Source of the DNA: Owenia fusiformis
Lineage: Eukaryota > Annelida > Polychaeta > Sabellida > Oweniidae
Direction of reading: 5' to 3'
Length of the DNA: 64,000 nt
Assembly: GCA_903813345.2 (NCBI GenBank)
Contig: CAIIXF020000010.1
Span: 10,782,349-10,846,348 of the forward strand
Part shown: positions 25,176-33,900 of the stretch, piece after piece
Numbering within the stretch: position 1 is the first letter of the stretch
Layout of the letters: each line of letters starts with the position of its first letter
Translations under genes and position numbers: made by a program
The notes under the pieces: generated by a model
The model's input: only the letters and a program-made list of their open reading frames with translations
Database searches by the model: none
What the model was told of the DNA's origin: nothing

Positions 25176-26515
25176 CAGAGATTAATGTTTCCAAACTGTT
25201 TTGAAACAAACTAACGTCTTGTTTTCAACCTACACCTTGCTCCTTTCTGTCGTATTTAATAAAACAAAAATAGTATATCACGGAGGGATACGAACCACTC
25301 ACCTGGGACTTGGTTATTCACTAGCGCCATAGGCGTTCTACTATTCTGGATACAACTGACGAGTCGTATTTAAGTGGAGACAAAAGTGAGGATCATTTTG
25401 AATTGACGCTCGGTATAAATATATAATACTTTTGTTCTTTCATATCGGTAGCTCGTTGGCCTAATGGTTAGCGTGCCTGGCTTCCATAGTCTAGGTTAGT
25501 TGATCGAGACCCGTTCATGTCGAACTTTTTGATTTGCTTGTTGTCAAGATATAATAAGTAGGGCAAAATCCAGAAAAAGTAGATCAAAAATACTCCAATG
25601 GAGTATAAAATTGTCACCAGGATTCCGGAATGAGACGAATGTTAACTCGTGAAATCTCGGTAGATAAGGTAGGTCAGAAAATCCGGATTAATCCGAACAA
25701 GGTTCGGGAATTTCCGTCATAAGAAGTAGGTCAAAAATACTCCAATGGAGTATAAAATTGTCACCAGGATTCCGAAATACGACGAATCGAATCGGCAAAC
25801 TTCGGTGCAATAATGAAGTGCATAAAAATCGTGAAACAGGTGTCAGGGGCTTCCCCTCATCTTTCCATAAATGGTTCTAAAAGCCTTATATGGATCTATC
25901 ACGTGACATTCAAAATGACGTTCCTATATGGTTCTATGGGCCCTATATGGATCTTTCGAACACGTGACCAAATCAAAATCAAAATCAAAATTTTACCTTG
26001 ACCATTGGATGGGATTTCATAGAAAATATCAAAGAAAACATATTCTCGTGATCCTTAAATCACTTAAATTCGATCATTTTATCTTCACCCCTTGATGGAA
26101 TTTTATGAAAGAAGTTATGAAAACACATCATCATGTAAGGGTTTTCACCTAAATTAGCTCGTTTTATCTTGACCCTTCAATTGAATTTCATTGAAAAATG
26201 TTTCATGAAAAATATCATGTTATGATTTGTATTTAAATAAGACCGTTTCATTTAAATACTTGCTGGATAATATTTCATTAAAAAACGCACTTTAAAAATA
26301 TTTCAGGATTTGCCTTAATTTATCAATGTAATGTAAGTATTAGATTGACTCTCAAATAGGGTTCTATTTTAACTTTTTTATTGAAATTAATACTAGGCAG
26401 GACTCACTCTCTAAATAGCTAATAAAAATTCAACCCTTGGATGTGATTTCGTTGAAAAAAAAATATGACAAGTCCAGAATCAAATGATTTGTCCAGAACC
26501 TCTTAAGATCCTGTT
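25176..26515. repeat. Right inverted arm (1,340 bp)
   Basis: Inverse complement of the left arm, same length, with tRNA-like segments at 25266-25338 (-) and 25451-25530 (+). Its last bases create the stop codon that ends the DIRS RT frame. Confidence 0.9.
25451..25530 (+). other. tRNA-like (SINE head) sequence, right arm
   Basis: Mirror copy of the 18748-18827 segment: A-box TGGCCTAATGG, B-box-like GATCGAGACC and a T5 stretch at 25526-25530. Probably tRNA-Gly-like in origin (TTCC at the anticodon region) but not foldable as a normal tRNA. Confidence 0.5.
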
Positions 26516-28700
26516 AGGCGTGAAGAGCAAATATTTCTGGAGTTTGATGAAACATGCTTGTGTTTGGCATCTTTAGAAGCTTTGGAGATGTTGGTAGAGT
26601 TCTTGGATGGTCTACTAGTAGATCCAGTAACTGAGCGAACCAAGGTTGATTTGGCCATTTTGGAACTATCATTATGGCTTCGCAGGTGTGTGTTTTCATT
26701 TTTGTCAAGACTTTGTCCATCATGCTTGTTGGTGGAAATATGTAGAAATTCAGATTGTTCCATGACATTGACATTGCATCTGTTCCCCAGCTGTTTTGGT
26801 CTGGGACTGGGGATACGTACAGTGGTAATTTGTTGTTGTGACATGTTGCCATCATATCTATGTGGGGAGTTTCCCATATCTGCCACAGTGATTGCACAAT
26901 TCGTGGGAGTAGAGACCATTCTGTGTTGACTATTCTGTTCCGAGATAGAGCATCTGCTCGTCGGTTTAGGGATCCTGCTATGTGTTTTGCTTTTATGTTG
27001 ATTTGATGATCCTTGCACCAATTTAGGATTTCTTGGCTCAGGGTCAGAAGCTGTTTCGATTTTGTCCCGCCTTGTTTGTTTATGTAACTCAATGCTGTGG
27101 TGTTGTCCAGGCAAAAGAGAATTTTTGCTTGGGGTACTAGAAGGTGATTTAGTTTGTGTAGAGCTTTCAGTACTGTTGCTAGTTCCAGCCAATTTATGTG
27201 ATTGTTCCTCTCTGTAGGGGACCAGAATCCATTTATCTCCACTGTGTCCATGTGTGCACCCCACATTGTCTCTGATGCATCTGTGAAAATTGTGTGATCT
27301 GGGGTAAACATCCCTAATGGTTGGCCCTGTGAAAGATTGTTTTTGTCCATCCACCATTTCAAGGTGTGTATTACCTCCTGATTTATGTAAATAGGAGTCT
27401 CTAGGGATTGTAAATGGGACATTTGATTGGCTAGACATTGTTGTATCGGTCTCATGTGTAGCCTTCCCCAGGGTATGTTTTTCTCCGCAGAGGCCAGCAG
27501 GCCTAGTAGTTTCATCCAATGTCTCGCTGGTTGGTGTAGAGAGTTGATGAATAGATGAGAGATTTCTAGGATCTTTTGGATCCTGTCTTGAGGTGGATAT
27601 ACAAGTCCCAAGGCTAGGTTGTATTGTGAGCCTATGTATTTGAAGTTTTGAGTTGGGGTAAGTTCTGATTTTTCGAAGTTGATTATCAGTCCCAATTTTT
27701 CCATCACAGTTATTACTGTTTGAGTCCATATGAGGCACTGTTGGGCAGATGAGGCTCGTATGAGCCAATCGTCGAGGTACATGTGTATTGTTATTCCTTG
27801 GAAATGTAGGAATGCCCCAATTGCCAACGTTATCCTTGTAAAGACGTAAGGGCTGGTTGACATCCCGAATGGGAGTGTTTTGAACTGATACACTTGATTG
27901 TTTATCACAAATCTGAGGTATTTCCTGAAGTTTTTGGCTATTGGTACATGGAAATAGGCGTCCCGACAGTCTATGGAGGTAGCCCACTCGCCTATTTGAA
28001 GAGCACTGGAAATTTTTGCAGTTGTTTCCATCTTGAATTTTGGACAAGTTAGATACTTGTTGAGGAGAGACAGGTCTATTATAGGTCTGTAGTCTCCGTT
28101 TGGTTTCTGTCTTAAGAAGATTATGCTGTAGTGTCCTATAGTGTTGTTTTTTACTAGTTCCACTGCTTGTTTTTGAAGTAATTTTTCTACTATTTCTTGA
28201 AAAAGTTGGGATTTTCTTTTTGACGCCGATTCGAACCTGTTGAATAGGTTTGTCATTGGTGGTGTTGCTGTTAATTCTGGAGCATATCCATGTTTTACTA
28301 TGTTTAGGATCCATTGATCCTTGGTAATGAGTTCCCAGTTGTGTTTGTGTTGTTGAATTCTGCCTACCACTGGTCCCAGCTGGGCTGTAGGTGAGAATAG
28401 GGGGAGGCAGGGCTGGGTTACAGTTAAACTGTGAGTGTCATTTTCGCTTCTTTTGTTTGTTGTTATTGTCTTTAGTTGATGTAGAGGCTCTGTCATTGTT
28501 GTAATTGCCTCTATTGTTGTGGTTTCCTCTGTTATTGTTGTAATTTCCTCTGTTGTTGTTGTTGTGATAATTGCCTCTGTTATTATTTCTGTTATAGCTG
28601 TTTTTAGCTGAATAGTTGTTGTTGTCGTTTTTGGGCTTTTTCCAGTTTGAAGCCAGATCCTGTAGAGCTTTAGAAGTTTTGGATCTATCAGAGCCTTCAC
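26514..28700 (-). CDS. DIRS reverse transcriptase-RNase H
   Basis: 728 aa from the first ATG; an ATG at 28496 (residue 69), after a Thr/Ile-rich run in the gag overlap, is a likelier start. RT region about 180-320: REPDG-like RQKPNGDYRPI, Asp in SIDCRDAYF, LPFGMSTSP, and the catalytic YLDD at 308-311. RNase H region about 470-590 with Asp474 (FTDAS), Glu506 (WLELA), Asp532 (LDNTT) and Asp583 (RRADALSR). All catalytic residues are present. It overlaps gag by 263 nt in another frame, so it may be expressed by internal initiation or frameshifting. The C-terminus is cut: the TAA at 26516-26514 straddles the foldback insertion junction, and the missing tail lies on the far side next to the recombinase. 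Confidence 0.92.
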   Translation of the reverse strand: MKALIDPKLLKLYRIWLQTGKSPKTTTTTIQLKTAITEIITEAIITTTTTEEITTITEETTTIEAITTMTEPLHQLKTITTNKRSENDTHSLTVTQPCLPLFSPTAQLGPVVGRIQQHKHNWELITKDQWILNIVKHGYAPELTATPPMTNLFNRFESASKRKSQLFQEIVEKLLQKQAVELVKNNTIGHYSIIFLRQKPNGDYRPIIDLSLLNKYLTCPKFKMETTAKISSALQIGEWATSIDCRDAYFHVPIAKNFRKYLRFVINNQVYQFKTLPFGMSTSPYVFTRITLAIGAFLHFQGITIHMYLDDWLIRASSAQQCLIWTQTVITVMEKLGLIINFEKSELTPTQNFKYIGSQYNLALGLVYPPQDRIQKILEISHLFINSLHQPARHWMKLLGLLASAEKNIPWGRLHMRPIQQCLANQMSHLQSLETPIYINQEVIHTLKWWMDKNNLSQGQPLGMFTPDHTIFTDASETMWGAHMDTVEINGFWSPTERNNHINWLELATVLKALHKLNHLLVPQAKILFCLDNTTALSYINKQGGTKSKQLLTLSQEILNWCKDHQINIKAKHIAGSLNRRADALSRNRIVNTEWSLLPRIVQSLWQIWETPHIDMMATCHNNKLPLYVSPVPDQNSWGTDAMSMSWNNLNFYIFPPTSMMDKVLTKMKTHTCEAIMIVPKWPNQPWFAQLLDLLVDHPRTLPTSPKLLKMPNTSMFHQTPEIFALHA

Positions 28701-30246
28701 AAATTGTTTTTAATTGAGGCTCTGGGTATAAGTAGGTCGTATCAATTGGGAGATTCCTTAGTGATTCCGCATCAGATCTTCTGAATTTGGAACTGATACG
28801 ATCCCTCTGTGTTAGAATCACATTGGTAATGTTTGAAACAGTATCTCTGGTTGCTTTGTTGACCATTGTAGAAGCTGTAGACAACAAATTAATCAAATCC
28901 TCATTGTCAGGGAATTTTTCTGCTACAATTTTACCTGTTGCCCCTAGCAGCCATTCTGTGTGTGATAAATATCTGAGGGGGGCTTTAGCTGATTCCTCTA
29001 ACAGCTTGTGATGTTTTGCTGGCAGCTTATAATTTGTTGAATTACTCAATTCAGAGAGTTTCATTGTAGGTGGAACCAATTCTTTGATTGTGTTGTTTAA
29101 GATGCATTTTTTATAAAAATGTTCATCATCTTTCAAAGAAGTGAAAGACCGCTTAGGCCTGAGAAGGAAATTACCGTCGTTGGTGTTCCTCTTGTTGTAT
29201 ATTTCTTGGTTCATCGCTGTGAAATTTTGTTGAACAGAAGGTCCGATCGGTAATCCATTCGAATTCTCAGAAGACGATGCCTTCCTGCCCAAAGATTGTA
29301 ATCCTAATGGAATATTTGCTGTTTGTTTGTTCGTGTTGGTATCGGGGCTCGTTGTAAAGTGTTCCGGGAATGCATTTTTTATCAATTTAATGCAGTTTTT
29401 CCACGAATTCGAGTCATAATCATTTTCTGATGCTGAAGAATCGGAATCCATTTCCGGGTTATTAACACTGCGCATGCGCGTTGTGTCTCTGTCGGGAGAT
29501 TCCATTTCACTAGTGGAGGGGTGATCAGAACGATGCCGTTTAATGCTAAGTGTCCGTGCGGGCGAGCTATCGTCTTGTGAAGAAACCGGGGAATTATGAC
29601 GTTTTCTCCTTTGTTGTGAGCGTCTTTGAGAAGATCTGTTCCTGTTTTCAGGTTGACCTAAGAGCTCAATATCCAGTTGTTTATTAGAGGCGATCATTTC
29701 CAATGTTGGAGTTAACCCCTTGATGATGTCTTGCACTAATCCAGACCCCGTTTGTTGATAAACTTGGGGTTCATTTAGGGGTTCTTTGGAGCGTTGTAAA
29801 TCGCGTTGTTTTTTCAGTAGCTTTTTAGAAGCCTGAATGTTTGTAGAATTGAATCCTATAGAGTTCAATTTATCGGACTGTAAACAGTCTCCACCTGGTC
29901 TCATGTGAGACATGGGGTTCTGATGTTTGTTGCTAAAAGTGTCCTGCACCTCATTCCCTCGAGGAAAGAGCCTAGAATCACTGGCTTTAGCGAGCCTGGG
30001 ATCATGAAGATCTGGATTGAAGTCTGACTGAAGCAAGACTTCTTTAGCATGTTTGTCGAGTGAACCGCTGGTGTTGGTGTGTGATGGCATGTTATATGCA
30101 GAATTTCCAAAGTCAGTCGTGGAGTTCTGAAGAAAGCCTAATGAAGCAGAGTCTATAATTTGACCCTCTTCCAGTTCACCATAATACAATGCTGTGTTGT
30201 TGAGGTTAACATCCTTTAGGATGGGGTTGTTGTTGTTGCTGTCCAT
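28438..30246 (-). CDS. DIRS gag-like protein
   Basis: 602 aa, intact, starting MDSNNNNPILKD. It has a Ser/Arg/Asp-rich middle with basic runs (SQRRSQQRRKRH), an acidic/Ser stretch (DSDSSASENDYDS) and a C-terminus of Asn-Arg-Gly repeats ending KQKKRK, which looks nucleic-acid binding. No zinc knuckle is seen, as is usual for DIRS gag. It is placed by position (first frame, 5' of RT) and composition rather than by a conserved motif. The 5' leader holds TATAAAA about 100 bp upstream on this strand. Confidence 0.8.
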   Translation of the reverse strand: MDSNNNNPILKDVNLNNTALYYGELEEGQIIDSASLGFLQNSTTDFGNSAYNMPSHTNTSGSLDKHAKEVLLQSDFNPDLHDPRLAKASDSRLFPRGNEVQDTFSNKHQNPMSHMRPGGDCLQSDKLNSIGFNSTNIQASKKLLKKQRDLQRSKEPLNEPQVYQQTGSGLVQDIIKGLTPTLEMIASNKQLDIELLGQPENRNRSSQRRSQQRRKRHNSPVSSQDDSSPARTLSIKRHRSDHPSTSEMESPDRDTTRMRSVNNPEMDSDSSASENDYDSNSWKNCIKLIKNAFPEHFTTSPDTNTNKQTANIPLGLQSLGRKASSSENSNGLPIGPSVQQNFTAMNQEIYNKRNTNDGNFLLRPKRSFTSLKDDEHFYKKCILNNTIKELVPPTMKLSELSNSTNYKLPAKHHKLLEESAKAPLRYLSHTEWLLGATGKIVAEKFPDNEDLINLLSTASTMVNKATRDTVSNITNVILTQRDRISSKFRRSDAESLRNLPIDTTYLYPEPQLKTICEGSDRSKTSKALQDLASNWKKPKNDNNNYSAKNSYNRNNNRGNYHNNNNRGNYNNNRGNHNNRGNYNNDRASTSTKDNNNKQKKRK

Positions 30247-30343
30247 ATTCCTAACTTCTGTAGGTTGACAAAATTTCTATACAGTAGTACGTAGATTGCA
30301 CTTGTATGGGGAAATTGAGGAACTCAGCACGTGTACTTACTAG

Positions 30344-30373
30344 TTTTATACTTAGTTGGACGCGTCCAAGTTA
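30344..30373 (-). promoter_or_regulatory. Probable DIRS promoter: TATAAAA beside TTGGACGCGTCCAA palindrome
   Basis: On the - strand TATAAAA (30350-30344) follows the perfect 14-bp palindrome TTGGACGCGTCCAA (30356-30369) and lies about 100 bp before the gag ATG. The same pair is present, inverted, in the 3' terminal repeat (palindrome 16337-16350, TATAAAA 16356-16362). Confidence 0.5.
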
Positions 30374-30382
30374 ATGTCATCA

Positions 30383-30686
30383 CAAGGAGGATTGGCTCCC
30401 AGGATCGAAACTCGATATTTTCCAACAATGAAAACGTCGAAATGTCGTTATTTTCTGAAATTAAAACCGACTATAAATTCAAAATAAACAGTTCAAAAGA
30501 TTCGAACCAATATCTCGATCGTTTCTTGTGAGTTTTGGAATTTTTCGTTTGGAAATAAGACCAAAATTCACGATTTAAATGTTGAAGTGAACAAAATGGC
30601 GGCTGTTTGAATTCGAATTTTGTATTACGACATACCCATATATGGGACAGAATATCGGTGGTGCACTCTGGGAGCCAATCCTCCTT
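30383..30686. mobile_element. MITE family C, copy 2 (7-bp TSD)
   Basis: The ends CAAGGAGGATTGGCTCCCAG and its complement flank 304 bp. GTCATCA is duplicated on both sides (30376-30382, 30687-30693). The empty-site sequence survives in the other DIRS terminus, where TGATGAC occurs once, confirming a real insertion. Confidence 0.9.
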
Positions 30687-30784
30687 GGTCATCAGTAAAA
30701 ACCAGAGGGGTGTTAGGATACCATATGTTAGATTGCAAAGGAATCTAAGGCAATTAATTGAGAGGTGGGATGTGTAATAATACT

Positions 30785-30918
30785 GTTCTTTTTATAGCTT
30801 ACTTTATGCAAGGACGTGCTGTATATAAATTGTTAACTCAGGTTGTTTGATTTTCAGATAAGCTATATACCTGGCCTGGGATAGGTTCATTATAAGCCTG
30901 GGATTCTGAGTGATCAAA
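30785..30918 (+). other. Short leader before SLC27 gene 1
   Basis: 134 bp between the DIRS edge and the start codon. TTTGATTTTCAG ending at 30857 is a good 3' splice-site match, so a non-coding 5' exon may lie upstream, with the DIRS element inside a 5' UTR intron. Confidence 0.4.
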
Positions 30919-33900
30919 ATGTTGGATATACTCCTTACAGTACTCATAGGATTTATTGTCCTTGGGATATTAGTCCATGTGAGATATCCATGGATATGGC
31001 TAGACATACAGTTTTTTCTTCTGGTGCTTCGAGGATTAAAACGTTTTATCAAGTGGAAAAATTCTGGTACCTTCTTACCTGACTTGTTTGAGGAAGCAGT
31101 GAGGAAAGATCCGAATAAGGTTTTTCTGAAGTATGCTGAGCAGGTGTATACATACAAACAAGCAGATGAAAATGCTAATAAGGTATGTATTATGACTATG
31201 TATAGTGCAGTCTTGCAATGCTTCAAGCCCTTATAACCCCCCCCCCCCATAAACCATAAAGGACCAGAGAAATGATCGAAGACTAAGGGTGAGACTTTTA
31301 AGGTCCTGTTGCTTCCTCAATACATCATAGAGCTCAACTTCATTTAGGTAATTTGGACTATAGGATGGGGGAAAGAATGCAAAATGAGTACCTAAGATGG
31401 ACCAGTGATGTACATGTAGGTTGAAGCATGGGCTCTTGAAAGCCCATGGTTGAAGAAATTGATCTATAACAAACACATGATTATTTACACACGTATGTGT
31501 ATATTGTAATTTGTGTTTTACTTATAGATAAGTCACTGTCTGAAAGAGTTGGGACTGCAAAAGGGAGACATCTTGTCGCTTATGATGTTCAATGAGCCGG
31601 CATTCATCTGGATATATCTAGGTAATCAATTCAAGATTTGGCTTGTAAAGGTATCATAAAGCACTCATTAATCTTTTGTGCAGAATTCCCAATTCGACCA
31701 AAACTGGTCAAATATGTTTACTTTTACATGATTCTTGTTACTTTTATTTAAAGTGGGTGCAGATCTGAGGCCTTGGAATACGTTATAAAATATTTTTCAG
31801 GAGCACTTAAAATTGGAGTAAAGGTTGCATTTTTGAATTACAATTTGCGTGCCAAATCTTTGCTGCATTCCTTAGATGTGAGTGGGGGAAAGATTCTTAT
31901 CATTGGTGCAGGTAAACTACTTTAAATAATTAAATCAAAATAATAGCATTTATTTTTTCTTTTCATTTTAGCAATGCATAATTGAATTTAATGCAGTTGT
32001 TGATATCACTGCTCATATTTGTATATTGTTTGTCCATCTCGATGTTTTGAGAGTTCAAAATTCATGTTTTTCTGATTTGACTTTTTTTGTTACCACCAGA
32101 AGTAATGACATATTGTAACTGGTCTCCAACTTCTTTGTGGTTTGTGGATACTATTCGTCAGATGGTGTTTGGCAGTTTGTGTTTGGCGTCTGTAACAAAT
32201 GTAACAAATGGCAGGTTGTGACATTTTGAATGTTGTCATTAAATCACTGAAACCAAAACATGTGGTTCTTTTTGTAATTGTTATTTGATGTAATTGTTAT
32301 CATACTACAAATGTATTTTATTTGTAGAAAATGAACTTATCAAAGCCATACAGGACATTAAAGGACCTCTTGAAAACAATAGCATTCCAGTATACATCTC
32401 TGGTACCTCAGATCCACCTCCTGGATTCATCTCTCTGACCAACATGTATTGTAATGCTTCTAAGGAACCTATCAGCGCAACAGAAAGAGAAGGAGTGAAG
32501 GTGACTGACCCAGCCTGTTTCATATATACATCAGGAACTACAGGTAAAACATATGAAGCTTTTCCCATGCTAATTAGGGTTGGTGGTCTTGATTTTTTTT
32601 AACAGCATTTAATAGTTTTGTTGAGAAAGAATGTCCGAAGTTTTTATTATTGGAAAATTCTTTTTTAAAAAGCAATTCAACTTTTTTCCAAACTTCCGTG
32701 TTACTTTGTATTGTTGCCACAACATGAACCCTTTTATGATTCATTTTTTCCAAACCAGTTCTAGAGAACAAGAAATACATGAATATCAATTTTAGTAATG
32801 ACATTATAAGTAAATAGAGCACATCAATGATACCATGTAAAACACAACCATTGTCTAATACAATTAGATATCAAAATTAAATCCCGGCATTAAATGCAGT
32901 GTAAGTATTGTAATTGTATGATCTACACATGTCACTCTTAGGTCTCCCGAAAGCTGCCATTGTTACACATGCAAGATGCCTGAGGGGATCCCTGGTTGGT
33001 AGCTATGCAGATATGGCAGCGAATGATGTGTTCTATATTGTTATGCCGCTATACCATTCAGCTTCAAATCTTATAGCATTTGGAGGTGTCATTGCATCAG
33101 GTACGTATGTCACTAGATACTTAACAGTGCAGATCTTCTCAGAATTAAAGGAAGTGGGTGCCACACCCACTTGAGAATCCAATTGCACCCACTTGAGAAT
33201 CCAATTGCACCCACTTGAAAATGCAAAATATTATGAAAATTAAGAATTTTGAACCCACTTGAGAAAAACTTCTGGTGAGAACAATGCTTAAAGTACCTTT
33301 CTGTAAGTCTGTGATGTAATAAAGAGCTGTGCAACTAATTTGGATGTTACGTACATTTCTACTTGCGCATTGTCAGGAATTATTTTCTGTTTAATCAACA
33401 TCACACATGAAAAGGATTAATGCAGAGTTCTTCAAAATTACTTTTCAGGGGCCACCATTGTATTGAGAAACAAGTTCTCTGCAAGATGTTTTTGGGACGA
33501 TTGTCGCAACTATGATGTAACAATTATACAGTACATTGGCGAGATATGTCGATACCTTGTGGCCCAACCTAAGGTAATTTAATTATATGTATACAGCATT
33601 AGGAATTTTAATGATTCCACAAATCAATGAATGAAAAATAATTCAACACATGTAAATTGTTTTTGTGTCAACATCACAAGTGGTGACATATTGTTATCAT
33701 CCGAACAAATTCTTGCAACTTCAAATAAAAAACCAGTTGATGACATTTTGCCAATGCTTGTAATATTTTTATTTTTTCCATTATAGATCCATAGCAAAAA
33801 GATTTTGGAAAAATTGGTGAATTAGTAATTTCTTTTTGTTTCTCAGTTTTCGTTGCTTTCACTGTCATTCATCTTTGGCACTAATACATGTACATGTATA

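Larger units (their letters stand above)
17763..26515. mobile_element. Foldback-type element with 1.34-kb inverted arms
   Basis: 8,753 bp inserted in the DIRS element. The ends are AACAGGATCTTAAGAGG and its complement. AGGC is duplicated on both flanks (17759-17762 and 26516-26519); removing one AGGC plus the element rejoins the DIRS sequence. The arms are 17763-19102 and 25176-26515. Every mirrored pair of positions sums to 44278, so there is no net length difference, and only a few substitutions were noticed. The interior holds a LINE insertion and several MITEs but no recognisable transposase. A 4-bp duplication occurs in Sola, Chapaev, Ginger and some foldback elements; none can be assigned here. 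Confidence 0.85.
16207..30784 (-). mobile_element. DIRS-type tyrosine-recombinase retrotransposon, interrupted
   Basis: Read on the - strand the order is inverted 5' terminal repeat, gag (30246-28438), RT-RNase H (28700-26514), tyrosine recombinase (17712-16684), internal complementary region, inverted 3' terminal repeat. The internal region (about 16440-16533) joins the complements of both outer ends at GGATTTTCCC / AGTATTATTA, the hallmark of DIRS circular replication. The trinucleotide GTT flanks both ends (16204-16206, 30785-30787). Without the 8,753-bp insertion (17763-26515) and the 304-bp MITE (30383-30686) the element would be about 5.5 kb, normal for DIRS. No methyltransferase domain is seen. 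Its 5' edge lies 134 bp before the start codon of the first SLC27 gene. Confidence 0.9.
30247..30784 (-). repeat. DIRS 5' inverted terminal repeat and leader, with MITE insertion
   Basis: The outermost 36 bp (30749-30784) and the CCTCTGGTTTTTACTGATGA block match, inverted, the 3' terminus near 16270-16430. The copy is split by the family C MITE at 30383-30686. Confidence 0.85.

Noticed and set aside
25451-25530. Functional tRNA-Gly gene
   Set aside because: A- and B-boxes are present but the stems do not fold into a normal cloverleaf; the copy lies in a mobile inverted arm.
17763-26515. Maverick/Polinton identity for the long-inverted-repeat element
   Set aside because: The duplication is 4 bp rather than 6 bp, and no polymerase, integrase, protease or capsid gene is visible inside.
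26503-28314. 603-residue frame overlapping the DIRS RT on the same strand
   Set aside because: Out-of-frame shadow of the RT-RNase H gene, rich in Ser/Asn/Thr, with no conserved motif.
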